Shown: positions 42,399-54,309, counted from the first letter of the stretch. The stretch is DNA of 64,000 nt from Lithodes maja (GCA_037953745.1 JBAKBP010010405.1:1-64000), one strand, 5' to 3'. Notes: generated from the letters alone by a model not told the origin. Numbers and translations are program-made.

Positions 42399-42733
42399 TT
42401 AAGGGGAGGTATTTAGTTTGTTCCCTACTTTTTCATCAGGCTTAAAATTACACCCCCTATATCCCCTTTCAAGATAAATTTGTAAATTTTTCGGTAGACA
42501 AATGTCCCGGCCGGAAGCCGGTTGCTCTTAAATTACAGGCTCGCTATCGTTCGCCAGGAAAAAATCGACACCTTAATGGCACGAAAGGTCTTAAAATTGA
42601 CAGAAATGGGGCAAAATGCCTTAAAATATCCAAACTACTAGGGCGAAGGTCTTAAAATCTCAAAAGCAATGGGGCTAACATGAGGGAGAAAGGGGTCCAG
42701 AAAAAAATCCCTCAAGTGGAAATCTTCCCTTAA
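42399..42733. mobile_element. TTAAGGGG short element, complete (327 bp core)
   Basis: TTAA 42399-42402 and 42730-42733; ends GGGGAGGTATTTAG and GTGGAAATCTTCCC. Same core as 34649-34982, opposite orientation. Confidence 0.8.
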
Positions 42734-42739
42734 AGTAGA

Positions 42740-43915
42740 ACACCAGCAAGAGTTACAACGTGCAATTAATTATAATATTTTACACACTGATGTATATCAC
42801 TCATTGTATGTACTGAGAGTTAGATAATTATAATGTATTTTTGGATTCCTCCCGTGCTGATTCATTAACTTTAATAATTCTGAATATTCTACCTTTGTCA
42901 TCATCCAGTCTTTAACAACTTACGAATAATTAAACAATCATATGATATTAACTTTTGTTCTAGATTTGTGTTTATCTTTTGTATACTGGTACATAGTAAT
43001 TTCATTTAAATGGCATGTAAAGTTATCGACAGTTATGTACAGATGCATAATTATTTCAATTCTAACGCAGATTATAACAGTTTTACAGTATTTCAGTTGT
43101 GTTACAATGACACAGATTCAATAAAAAATAAGTAGAGCACCGTACTTGTCTTATAAGCCGTACGGGTCACTATGTCTTCTTAATATCTTTCACAGACAAC
43201 TGTTTTGAATGTTTAGAGCTAATTATGAAGACAACGCGATTCCCTGTTTGGTTGTGGTGGCGTCTTGTAGTTCACACACCGAGTATCATGTGTCTGTCAC
43301 CTCAATGGGGGACAATAACAAAATCGTCTGCTATTTTTCCCGCCTTTGGTTCGCACCAACCTAAATTTGTTGCCAGCGAGTGAATTGAATTTTTAAAATC
43401 GCAGTCATCAAAATATCACTGGATTTCTATAGTCATGAATGTTACAGACATATTACTCTAACATTCTATTCAGTACATTGTCCAATATACAAAGTATTTA
43501 TGATTAATAAAACATATTTGATTAGGCCCACAAAAACACATGGCAGTCATTCGAAAAATAGTCCTGTTAATATTTTAATAGATAGGTATCAATGTCTTAA
43601 AATTAAAATGATATGTATAAAAACTCGAGATGAACTTATAAAATAATCGTCATTAGCCAAAGTCACTGGATATTAGATTATACAATTATAAACTAGTTTC
43701 AGATCTGGCAAGCGCATAATAAATTGATGCCAGTGTTCGCTACCCATAATAGTTAACTTAACTTACTTTGTTAAATTTGACATTAGTTGTGCATCTATGT
43801 GCACATTAGCAGTAATGATGGTAGATATTTGTTTCTCACAGATGGAAATCTTAATATAATGTGGATTATAGTCTTAATAAAGGTAAAATGTTCAGTTATA
43901 GATTGTGTCGTGCAT
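42740..43915. other. AT-rich spacer
   Basis: More than 1 kb of AT-rich DNA. No repeat family or coding frame recognised. Confidence 0.4.
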
Positions 43916-43917
43916 GC

Positions 43918-45540
43918 TGTTACGACCGGGACTCGTTTAAAACAAGGGCTCTTAATCATTGGACTAGAAAGGCACACAGCCACAACGGTAACACTAGATC
44001 CAACCCTCGAACTTATAATGCCGGCGCACAAAAACACCTATACCCTCCAGAGTTAAATCTGCGATAGCGGGGTATCCTCTAACTCGGTATAAATGCACTA
44101 CTACTACAGGCTGATGATCTCTGATACAGACTGATCACAACAACATACAATTACGTTAATAATGTATACAAGGAAAAGATAGAGATCTTAATTAAATCAC
44201 TGCAATGACTTAATGCAAACAAGAAGAAGGTATAATTAAAGTTACTCTAAACAATAATAAACTGTCACTCCTATATTAAAGAAAGTGAATGAAAGTCCTA
44301 AAGCATCGAGCAGGAATCTTCTGAAGAAAGTCTGATGCTGCTTAAGGTGATCGAATCGGATTTTGAACTGTTATATAAAGCAGGAACAAGGTATGACAAG
44401 TGTAGGGACATGCAGGGTTAACTGGTACGGAAATAATAATAAATGCGCAATAGTATTATCTCCAACAACAAAAGAAGTACTTCCTCAGGCAACTCAAAAA
44501 GCCTGCTCGGGTTGTGCAACTCAACAACAACCAAGGTTTACAGTCAACGTGAATAAAAATGCTGCATGCATAACATAAGAGCTTATAATCCTAATCGGGT
44601 GTCTGCTAGGCTAATAAAGTCTAGCTGGGATGTCGTAGGCTAGGAAACAATGGCTGAGCAAGCGGCTCGTAGCCTAGCGAGGTCCTTAAGACTGTGCGGC
44701 CAAATTACGTTAAATGACGGGGTGCTCTCTTGAGAGATCCAGATCGCTAGTATCTGGTTCTCTCCTGGCGACCCTCTCAAAGTCAAAGCAAAACGAGTTA
44801 GCACAGTGTTGGGTGGCAGAGGCAAAAGCCCTCACTCGCAACACAGTGCTAACCTCACAAGGTACACAGTCAGAAAGACCACCTACGCTTCCCACGCATC
44901 CATTGCGATTGTACAAGTTCAACAAAACCTGGTACACATCGGAAATCACAACACGAGTAGCCTTACCCAAGTCTAGCATTAAATAGCCCAGCAGACAGCC
45001 AAGGAATAGGTAGGGAGACACCGTGAGTGTGTCGAATCTCCACAGACAAAATAGTAACCCCTCCAAAATGCCTAACTAAACATGTAATATCTGAGAGCTT
45101 CAGCATATAATACGATGGCCGATATATGAAATCGTGCAGAACCAAAGGGGAGTTATGATATTAAATAGAGTGGAAGAATGAGAGGTAAGAAGTTGAGAGA
45201 GAGAGAAAGTGCTCTATAGGTAGAAGTTGGGGGACAGGTGGCAAGGGAGATGTTAAGGGTATGCTGGTCAGGCAAGCTCTGAAGAGAGTAGCTCCTCGGG
45301 ACCCATAGGATAACACAAAGGCATGGTGGTCAGCCAATCACAGGCCGCTACGTCACCAGGCAGCAGACCTGCAGAAGGCGCCAGGAACCACGAACCAATC
45401 AAGAGGCGTGAGACGGCAAGCGCGCGAGCCTACGAGCGGGGGGGGGGGGGGGGGGGGAGCACATGTATACGCACGCACACACTACCACCCCACTGCCTAT
45501 ATGGTCCTCTCTCCTTATCTATATACAAGGCATAAGTCAA
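43918..45540 (-). mobile_element. LTR copy, minus orientation, right border uncertain
   Basis: Begins TGTTACGACCGGGACTCG, the complement of the LTR 3' end at 61664. 44720-44925 matches the complement of 60660-60870 closely (CTCTTGAGAGATCCAGATCG, CAGTGTTGGGTGGCAGAGGC). Towards 45000-45540 the match to the 59.6-kb LTR fades, so the U3 part differs or is replaced. No internal coding region follows, so a solo LTR or fragment is likely. Confidence 0.7.
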
Positions 45541-45549
45541 GGAAATGGG

Positions 45550-45716
45550 TGCAAGAATTGCTCACAAGGTGATACAAGCATGAAACTTCCCGGAAATGTT
45601 CACAAGGACCTACTTTACAATTTCAGAGCAGGAGCCACCGAGATTTCTGTATTGCATAGCAATGGTTGCTAGGCAAAGCATTTTCCTTAGCAACCGGCAG
45701 CAACGATGCAGTTTCT
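45550..45716 (+). repeat. Left terminal inverted repeat of the nuclease transposon
   Basis: See the matching arm at 50194-50361; both end inward at AATGCAGTTTCTG / CGATGCAGTTTCTG. Confidence 0.85.
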
Positions 45717-45895
45717 GAACTACTATGAAGTGTTATGACTTTGTACTTTTATTTATTTTCCTATATTCACTCCTAAAATGGTTCAAAAGATGTATAAAAG
45801 AATATATATCTATATAATAGAGTGAATGTCAGCACACAACCAGGGCACACTGGTGACATCACTGCTGTGTAACTCAGCATGGGGTTCAGTGCCAG

Positions 45896-45945
45896 CTGAT
45901 CTAGATATACTAGTACTTTAATAAGTACTAGTATATCTAGATCAG
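45896..45945. repeat. Perfect 50-bp hairpin
   Basis: 23-bp arms beginning CTGATCTAGATATACTAGTA, 4-base loop TAAT, no mismatch. Confidence 0.95.
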
Positions 45946-46294
45946 TGTCCCAAATGCTATCTAACAGCCCCAAATCCACTAGCTACTAAACTGTAGTTTG
46001 TAGTTGGTAGATGTAGTTAGATAGCCGCGCCTGAATTGACAGGATGTGCCAGCGCAGGAGAGCCGAGCCAAGGGTAACGGTGCATAAGAATTACCCGGAA
46101 GGTGTACAGATCGCACAGGACTTAAATGGCACTGGATGAACGATCGGGCTAGGTGTAGGGAAACTGAACCTAGTTGTATCCCATAAAGGAATGTGTGCAA
46201 CAGATGTATTTGATAAAGGTGGTAAAAGGATAAACCCTCGGCCTTAATCATATTTTGTTTCCAGTTTCAGCAAGTTTGATATATTTGATCTGCA

Positions 46295-49200
46295 AAATCC
46301 CAGAGAAAATTCTCCCTCATTGCTGTCGATCACTGCCATGAACAAAACAATGGAGTAATGAAGGATGAAGGCGGAATCATCGGGCTTACCCAGGATGCAA
46401 CTCCCTCTTGATATTGTTATGACTGGGGTTCAAATATATCAGGGCTCTTATTCATTGGACTAGTAATGGCATAAATGTTACAACGGAAAGCGCTAGCTCC
46501 AACCTCTGAAGTATATTCCCAGTGAACAAAGAACACAAATACTCTACAGAGTTCTATATGCAATAATAGGCTATCAAACTCTCAATAAATGTGCGTCTAC
46601 TCTAGGCTTAATGTTATGTGAAAACAGCCAATTACTACCTATAACCGAAGGTGCTTGGTTATGGTATGCAAAGTAAGGTGGTAAGGGAAGTTACAGCTTA
46701 CGTTACTTTAATCAATAAATGTCAGGCACTCCTGCATGAAAGAAAGTGCACTAAAGTCCTTCAACACTAACAAGGAATCTTCTTTAAATGTTAGATGCTA
46801 TAAAGATGCTCGTATCGGAAATGGAACCCAAAAAGGCAGGCAGTGGAACAATGCTCGTGCAGGCTATGCACCCAAAAAGGCAGAATATATAATGCCGTCG
46901 GAGCCAAGAATATCCTAAACACTACAACACTAATAATAATCGCCACAATGCAGTATTCCTATCAACAAAAAGAGCCTAAGTCGTTTGTGTCTCAATACAT
47001 CAAACTAGGCTGCGAAATGCTTGTGTAATCATAAATGGGTATGCATAAAAAGAGTAATTAGGTTAATATACTTAATGTCTACTATGATTGATAAAGTCTA
47101 GCTAGAGTCAATGATACGAGATACTGGTGCGCATGGCATGCTGCATAGCCTAGTGCAAATCTCAAGTCTGTGCGTCAAATATTACGTTATAATGAAGGGT
47201 AGCTCTCTTGAGAAACCTTAATACCGAAGTATTAAGCGTTCTCCTGGCGTACCTCAAAGACAAACAATCGAGACTAGAACAGTGCAGAATGGTATAGGCA
47301 AAAAGCCCTCATTCGTGCATGCTCTACTCTCAATGGCACACAGACTAGAATTTACTCAATCAACTCCAGTTCTCAGGTATGTCGTGCCGCTTTTAACTAA
47401 AGCCAGCACTCATAGGAAACAATACCTATTATATCAGACTCCCAGTCTAGCATTATCTAATCCAGCAGAACACTAATAATTATAGGAAGCGGCAATATGA
47501 AAGCCAACCAATGCTTCGTGATCCACTTATCTTAACAACTAACATACACAGGTTATATCAGACCTTAACACACAATACAACTGGCCAGCATTAAGCTGAT
47601 TTTGCAGAGTTAACCAGAGGGGATATAATGTTAATAAAGGTGGTGAAAGATATAGACAATGAGAGAGATAGGCAGAGGAAAAGATTCTCAGGTGCGGAGC
47701 GGGGATAGATAGCAAGGGACAAAAAGATGGGTGTGTTCTAGAAACCAGATCTGAGGGAGAGAGTGGCGAGGAACCAGTATATATACTCGCACTAGCTCGA
47801 GCCGCGTGGGAAAACAGCGGTTACGAGTCAACTGACCACTAACAAAGCTCACAGCTTGGTAAGGACCTCCCTTCACCAACCCCCGCGAGGCAGCCAGCCG
47901 TGACGTCATCGAGCGGGACAAAAAACACTGCGCGCCCCCTCTCACTCTGTTCTACTCCCTCTCTCTCTCCCAGATCCTATCATTACTAGTTAATGACAAA
48001 ACATATACTTTACAATTAAATATATAAAGCCTTGACATGGGCGAAAACAAAGAGCCTTTCTGGACTGCCCATGACACGAGCTTTCATATGAAATAAAGCA
48101 CACTCTAATACATAAACTGTAGCCCCATCCACTGCCCTGGCGATCCTAGTGAGTCACTGTAGGACAAGCCATGCGGTTCTAACGGAGTGGTCAACGTCAC
48201 AATATGGGCAGTGGCAGGGCCAGAACTTGTCAGAGTAATTTCTGAGTTTGAAGCGACCATGGTAGGGAAACAACAAAGTTCTGGGCAAAGAAACCATCAA
48301 GAACAAACCCGGTCAACCCCGAAGTTGTTTGCTGGACAGGTTCAGGCGGTAGTTAGTGTAATGGAGGACATGGGGAGCCCATTTGAGGAGGAAGGGCAGG
48401 ACCTTCTCAGACTCCATACAAAGGACATCATGGATGAGCAGTCAGTCGAGTGTCTAACCACTCTCGCATCAAAGGGTCAGGAGCAGTATGCAACATTTGT
48501 GGAAGAGCGGCTCAGAACAAATACTAAGCCAATCACAGCAACAATTACCAGGAACAAGGTGGTACTGTTCAATGTCCAAGGCAAACGATCAAACAAATCA
48601 GGGGACAAAGTCAGTCTCCTCAAAAGTGAATCTTCGCTGTTTGCAAGTCTGTATGTTGCATGTCAGACAAGGAAAGGTGACTTGAACAATTTCTTCAATC
48701 ATGAAAACCTCCCATTTCCTCCATCTCTGTCTGCCTATGGGCAGCTACGTCCAGGGAAGAAGTCTGATCTCATAATGTCTTGAAAAGAAAGTAGGGTTAT
48801 CAAATGATGTGACACCAGAGACTGAAGTGTGAATCATGGATGGTGCGGCACTTGTTCACTTTCTTAGACCTGAGGGCTGCAAGACATTTGGAGACTATGC
48901 TGCCAAGGTCTTTCTTCCATACATAAACAATGCTCAAAGTCAGGCTCTGAGAGTGGATGTTGTCTGGGACCAGTACTTCGATAACAGCCTCAAGTCACAG
49001 ACAAGAGAACAACGTGTCACTGGTCCTATTCAGCGCAGACGAGTTGGGGCGTCTAGCCCAACACCAAAGAACTGGCAGCAGTTCCTTCGCTTGGCCAACA
49101 ACAAGACAGACCTGTTTACATTCCTGAACAAGGAACTGCTGGAAAATGCATCAGGAGACCAGACTCTCATTGTTACTGATGGTGCCAATGTGCTATGCTT

Positions 49201-50047
49201 ACCTACACGAGACACCAGCAACATTGCTCCCTGCAACCATGAGGAGGCAGACTCGAGGATCATGGTGCATGTCAGTGATGCTGTTATGCAGGGCTTCCAC
49301 AAGATCCTTGTTCGAACTGTGGACACTGACGTGGTAGTATTGGCAGTGGCAGTCATACAGCAGCTGGCTCAGAGACAGCAGATAGAACTCTGGATTGCCT
49401 TTGGTTGTGGAAAGGACTTTAGGTACATCCCAGCTCATGAAATATGTGCTTCACTTGGCACAGAAAGATCCTTGGCACTGCCTGTGTGCCATGCTTATAC
49501 AGGTTGTGATACCGTGTCCCATCTGGTCCAGGTGGGAAAGAAGACTGCATGGAAAGTGTGGGAGGCACATGATGAATTTACTGCGACATTCTATGAGCTG
49601 CACAATGCACCTGAACAAATTGGTGAAGCGACTGAGGCTTCTCTGGAGTACTTCACCATTCGACTCTATGACAGGACAGCAACTTCTCGTTCCATCAATG
49701 AAGTCAGAAAGAGTCTGTTCATCCACAAAGGACGTCAGATATCATGTCTACTTCCAACCAAGGCTGCTCTACAGCAACACATGAAGAGGGCAGTACTACA
49801 AGGTGGGCACCACTGGGGCTGCACCACGGTGCCAGAACGACAGTTGCCCTCTCCAAGTGAGTGGGGATGGACTTGCCCAGAAAAGTGGAGGCCTCTGTGG
49901 TCTAACTTGCCCGAAGCCAGTGCAACCTGCCCAGAACTACTGAAGTGTTCTTGCCGAGGAGGATGCACAGACTGCAAATGTGTTGATGCACATCTAAAAT
50001 GCACAGCCTACTGCAAATGCAAAAGTGACTGTGACAACAGTGTCTGA
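46295..50047 (+). pseudogene. XPG/PIN-like nuclease with C-terminal CXC domain, broken by LTR insertion
   Basis: The coding parts are 46295-46410, 48202-48783 and about 48776-50047. The first encodes IAVDHCHEQNNGV...GGIIGLTQDA, the second WAVAGPELVRVISEFE. The third carries the nuclease-like acidic motifs TDGAN, NHEEADSR, RTVDTDVVVLA and HAYTGCDTVSHLVQVGKKTAW, with the spacing of XPG/PIN 5'-nucleases (inference). The C terminus CSCRGGCTDCKCVDAHLKC...CKCKSDC is a Tesmin/CXC-type Cys cluster that should bind zinc and DNA. Lesions: a 1.79-kb LTR insertion at 46415, a 1-base loss there, a frameshift near 48775 and a TGA at 48830. Similar proteins are widespread in invertebrate genomes; exact role is unknown. 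Confidence 0.75.
46415..48201 (-). mobile_element. Solo LTR (1787 bp), minus orientation, ATAT target duplication
   Basis: Begins TGTTATGACTGG and ends CAACGTCACA, the complement of LTR ends TGTGACG...TAACA. ATAT at 46411-46414 and 48202-48205. Internal matches to the 59.6-kb LTR include CCTGGCGATCCTAGTGAGTC with GCCATGCGGTTCT at 48137-48180. No internal region, so it arose by LTR-LTR recombination. Confidence 0.85.
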
Positions 50048-50193
50048 AGCTTTAGGACTGGCATTTTTATAGCCTGACTTGCCCTAAATTGGATTTTATG
50101 CCACATAATTCTTGTATATGATCTCCAAATGCAATGCTACATGTTTTTTAGAACAAGGAGTTGAGAAAAAAACATAGCACCTCACAGTTTCCA

Positions 50194-50361
50194 GAAACTG
50201 CATTGTTGCTGCCGGTTGCTAAGGAAAATGATTTGCCTAGCAACCGTTGCTATGCAACACTGAAATCTCGGTGGCTCCTGCCCTGAAATTGTAAAATAGG
50301 TCTTTGTGAACTATTGTGGAAAGTTTTATGCTTGTATCACCTTGTGAGCAATTCTTGTCCT
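50194..50361 (-). repeat. Right terminal inverted repeat of the nuclease transposon
   Basis: Complement of 45550-45716. Confidence 0.85.
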
Positions 50362-50569
50362 ATTTAGTACCGATTGCCCTCACTTGTCTCTTGTCGACAC
50401 GGTGGATTAAAAGCGCCCACCCTTTCTCCTCCTCCATTTCCTCCTGTCTACACCTTAATCCTCTTCCTTCTCCTCCTTTCTACGCCTTCCTCACTGGTTA
50501 TTTTCACCAGTCATTCTCCTCCCCCCCCCCCCCCCTCCCGTCACGAAGGTAATTGTTGACTTGAACAAT

Positions 50570-50660
50570 ATTGTTGTGGATGTCATTGGCCTGATGAAGC
50601 TATCTATATGCGAAACGTTGTCAACAACATCCTCACATGATGTTTATATTCATTCTGTCT
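50570..50660 (+). ncRNA. Hammerhead-like core of a Penelope-like element remnant
   Basis: CTGATGA at 50591-50597 and GAAAC at 50612-50616 with a possible GTTG/CAAC stem after it. Penelope-like elements are known to carry hammerhead motifs in their terminal repeats. Stem II pairs poorly, so this copy is probably inactive. Confidence 0.45.
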
Positions 50661-50679
50661 ACTTTTCTAAGTGCAATGC

Positions 50680-50800
50680 ATAAGTGTGTTGATTTTCAGT
50701 GTGAGCGTCCTGGGTTCGAATCCCCTGACTGCCACATGTGTTTGTTGATTTCATTAATCGAGTTTAGGAGTAAAGATGGTTAGTGGAGAAAATATAATAA
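50680..50800 (+). mobile_element. tRNA-derived SINE
   Basis: GTGTTGATTTTCAGTGTGAG then box B GGTTCGAATCC at 50713-50723 and CTGACTGCCACATGTG. The minus-oriented copy at 59270-59430 shares all of this. Confidence 0.65.
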
Positions 50801-51066
50801 TTTATTGTTATCCATATTTTCCCGCTCCTGTACAATAGTCTTCCTTATCCACCAATCTATTCCGCCACTCAAGCAATATTATCCAGTTCCATTACCACCA
50901 TCTTCACCATTATTCTCTCACTTTTACCGATTAATTATCAGACTAATTGCTCCCATCAATCATTCTTTCCCGGAGTTGCAATTTGCAAGCAATTGCTTCA
51001 TTGGTTATCATCAGAAATGTTTTCACCAGTCATCTCTGTTAGTGTGCTGCACTTCACTAATTTTTC

Positions 51067-51290
51067 TTAAGGGAGCGGGGGATTTTATAGATCCCCATTA
51101 TGTTTAGCCCCATTAGTTTTGGGATTTTAAGACATTCGCCCCATTAGCTTGGCGATACATTTCGTGCCATTTAAGTATACACTTTTTTCAGTTGAGCAAA
51201 AGCGAGCCTTCTAATTAGGAGGACAAATTTTTGTACCGAACAAATGCACATATTTATCTTGAAGGATGGTCCGGATGTGTGAATTTTTAT
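51067..51290. mobile_element. TTAAGGGG short-element fragment
   Basis: TTAAGGGAGCGGGGG at 51067, then TTAAGACATTCGCCCCATTAG, TGAGCAAAAGCGAGCC and ATGCACATATTTATCTTGAA; right end missing. Confidence 0.65.
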
Positions 51291-51639
51291 ATTTTAGGTG
51301 AAAAGTGAGTGAAAAAAAGGTTGGAAGCTGAGAGAGTAATGGACAAGTGAGAGGGAGAGAGAGTAATGTAGCGGAAAGAGGACAAAGCGAGAGAGGGGAG
51401 ATAGGTAGTGAAAGGAGGGTAGCAAGAATAGGGTAGAAAGCTGGAGCCGCATACGTGATCACCTTCATCAACAGTGAGTGGTCAAGAGTAGAGCAAGAAC
51501 CTTAACTTGTATGGGTAGGAGAGAGAGAGAGAGAGAGTAACAAGGAGTTACAAGGAATAGTTAGTATCTCAGAGACCTTGCGGTCCATGCCGCGGAGATA
51601 CTCGAAGTGGAAGGAGAGAGACTTGTTTAGTGCACTACA

Positions 51640-52760
51640 CTCTTTACAGAGTGTGCAAAATACTATCTACTCTCTCCTTGAACTGCTCTACTGAAGAACT
51701 ATTTACAAATTCGGAGGGAAGTTTGTTCCAGGTAGAACAGATCTTATATGTGAAAAAGTTTCCACAGATACTAGTGCTGAACCTTTTCAATGCTAATTTC
51801 CAGCCATGGTTGCGTGTTGTATTCATATTGAGGCTAAACATTTTGCTATAATTCACATTGTCAAACCCATTATGTATGTTTAAAATGTCAATGAGCTGAC
51901 CTCGTAGTCTGCGGGTCTCCAACAGGAAGAGATCAAGAGCTCTCAACCGGTCATCATAGCTCATTCTTCTAAGTGATGGAATAAGTTTTGCAGCCCTAGT
52001 TTGTACTTTTTCCAGTCACTCTATATCTTTCCTGAGTGCTGGAGACCAGAATTGAACAGCATACTCCAGGAGAGCCGTATTAGAGCGTTGTAAAGTGTGA
52101 GAATTATTTCCTTATTTCTATACTTAAATTGCCTCTTATTATAGCCCAAAAATTTTTGAGCTTTCTTCTCTACTTCAATGCACTGCTTGGAAAACTTTAG
52201 GTCAGTGCTAATCAGAACATCCAAATCCTTTACAACGTTAGTCACTTCCAGAGGCATTCCCAATAGTGAATAGCCTGAATTGGGGTTTGCTTGGCCGATA
52301 TGCATCTCCTTGCAAATTTCCAAGTTTAGAGGCATCTGCCATGTCTCCGACCATTCACCCAGTCTGTTGAGGTCCATCCTGAGCTGCTCAACCCCTTTGG
52401 GGTCTTTCACATTCATTCCAAGCTATATGTCATCTGCAAACTTGGAGATCACACTCAAAAAGACCAATATCGATGTCATTGACATATATGATAAACAGAA
52501 TTGGGCCAAGGACAGATCCCTGTGGAACTCCAAAAGTGACTGAAGTCCACTCAGAAGAAACACCATTGATTACCACTCGTTGTTGTCTACCTGTTAGCCA
52601 GCTTTCTATCCAATTTGTGACCTCTGCATTGATACCTAGCGCACTCACTTTTGACATTAGCCTGCAATGAGGCACTTTGTCAAAAGCTTTTTGAAAATCT
52701 AAGTAAAGGATGTCTATGGCTCTACTGTTGTCATACTCACTCAGCATGTCATGAAACAAT
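51640..52760 (-). pseudogene. CR1/Jockey-type LINE, RT fragment with frameshifts
   Basis: Three minus-strand blocks follow in order. 52759-52430: ILYLDFQKAFDKVPH, WIESWLTGRQQRVVING, FGVPQGSVLGPILFIIYVND. 52416-52021: LNRLGEWSETWQMPLN, VTNVVKDLDVLISTDLKFSKQC. 51964-51644: YDDRLRALDLFLLETRRLRGQ and CSTWNKLPSEFVNS. The FADD catalytic region falls at the frameshift near 52435, where the second Asp is followed by a stop in that frame. The copy is truncated at both ends and non-functional. Confidence 0.85.
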
Positions 52761-52844
52761 TCTAGCTAATTGGTAAGGCATGATCGGTGTCGCCTGAATT
52801 CATGTTGGGAATCTGTAATTAAATTGTGGGTTTCTAGGTTAAAA

Positions 52845-52859
52845 AGAGAGAGAGAGAGA

Positions 52860-52901
<42 letters not shown>

Positions 52902-52925
52902 TAGATACACAGAGAGAGTGAGAGG
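52845..52925. repeat. (GA)n and (TA)n microsatellites
   Basis: GA run at 52845-52859, TA run at 52861-52900. Confidence 0.9.
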
Positions 52926-53200
52926 GAAAGAGAGAGGAGTAATACAAATGTGCGAAAGAGTTGGGTGGTATAATTGAAGGATGGGGAAATAGAGAAAAGA
53001 TAATGAAAGCGGAGGAGGGGTTGGGGAACTGAGTTGATTATGGATATATTTAAAAATACTCTGAAGATAAAAATATCTCATTATATTTTTAGCGTTGGTA
53101 TTGCATTAAAATGAAGGAGTCTTTAAAGCCTAGAGCTCTTGTCAAAAAATATGTTTTTTCCCAGCACTGACGATTTACATTTTAGAAGACAGCCAGCGCT

Positions 53201-53508
53201 TCAGGGCACTCCACACCTCTGAACGGGGCAGAGAGATATGTTCCAGTTTTTCATATCGTAACCCAACACATCGGAAAATTGAAACGTGTTATTGACTAGA
53301 GCAGTCCATAGCTGGCGAGGATCTTCACTGGTGGCCTGTACAGCGGCTGAAAGGGAAGTGCCGTGAGGGAGGCCGGAGTGGAGAGGCCGGTGGAGGAGGC
53401 CAGTGAAAGAGCTGGATAGTTGTGTTGATGGGGAGGGGACGATGACATGGGGACGGGATAGTAAAGAGAGGCTGATTGGTGAGACCGACCTGGTAGCTTG
53501 ACCCAGAG
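53201..53508 (-). other. Unassigned open frame without start codon
   Basis: A minus-strand frame is open for about 100 codons to TGA at 53201. The N-terminal half is Ser/Pro/Leu-rich; the C-terminal half includes TSEDPRQLWTALVNN and SDVLGYDMKNWN. I do not recognise it. An AG preceded by a pyrimidine-rich stretch near 53420 could be a 3' splice site, so a terminal exon is conceivable. It may equally be chance. Confidence 0.2.
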
Positions 53509-53533
53509 ATTACGTAAGTCGTAGTCTAACTTG

Positions 53534-53745
53534 TTAACCTTTGAAGGATCGATGACGTACTTCTTTTCTGTTCTCTGTATATTATTAGACGATATTATTC
53601 AGATTTGGAAGGGTATATGGACGTCAGAGGGTTGTTTAAGATCATCTTTACCCATATAATTCCCACAAATCCTTAGTAAGCTGCATAAAATCGACTAATG
53701 ATAATCGGAAAACTGTAAAACACGTCAGGATCCTCAAAGGGTTAA
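53534..53745. mobile_element. TTAA MITE, complete (204 bp core)
   Basis: TTAA 53534-53537 and 53742-53745; ends CCTTTGAAGGATCGATGACG and CGTCAGGATCCTCAAAGGG. Confidence 0.85.
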
Positions 53746-54309
53746 CATTTTGGCTATTTCACACCTACTGGAGTGTGAATATTATGTTCTAACGTTAAGG
53801 TATCGCCTACAAATCTTGATACCAATTTCACGTAACGACAGTTCTCAGTAAACACAATAATTAAGTGTTCCAAATCACTAATTTATAATGTTTAATTCCA
53901 AAGTTTGATGTGCTAGATAATATAATAATAAATAAAAGTATAAGATGACAAACTAGATCACGCTTTAAAAAATTGGCAAGACAGCCTTACAACCTGATGA
54001 GATTATATGACGGGCAATTATTAAACTGTCAGAGACAGAGTAGGGAAGTGTATGTGTGAGAGGGCTGTGAGAGTGACAAGTGAGAGTATGTGGTTTAGGA
54101 GGGTGCTGTTCATTGTATACACCTGGAAGGGTTGGTTGGTGAGTGTGATATATGCCAGGCTTGATGGTTCTGACTAATGATGGTGAGAAGTGACTGATGG
54201 AGTGCTAGTTTGGTCAAACCGGCACCCAAGGAAAAAAATCGACACCGAAACGGCGCGAAAGAATATATATATCCCAATATCCCAACTGTTCAAGGTAAAT
54301 ATCGTATCC

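Larger units (their letters stand above)
45550..50361 (+). mobile_element. TIR-bounded DNA transposon carrying a nuclease-CXC gene (Academ-like?)
   Basis: 45550-45716 and 50194-50361 are inverted repeats of about 168 bp at roughly 90% identity (for example AATTGCTCACAAGGTGATAC and GCAGGAGCCACCGAGATTTC in both). Between them is one gene on the plus strand and a later LTR insertion. The target duplication was not resolved. Academ-type transposons are reported to encode an XPG-like nuclease; the gene here fits that, but I cannot confirm the superfamily. Confidence 0.7.

Noticed and set aside
43795..45066. Short frames between 43.8 and 45.1 kb
   Set aside because: They lie within an LTR copy and have no motif or homology to each other beyond LTR identity.
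48187..48783. 198-codon gene starting at 48187
   Set aside because: The start is GTG inside the end of a solo LTR; the true coding segment begins at 48202 and continues from 46295-46410.
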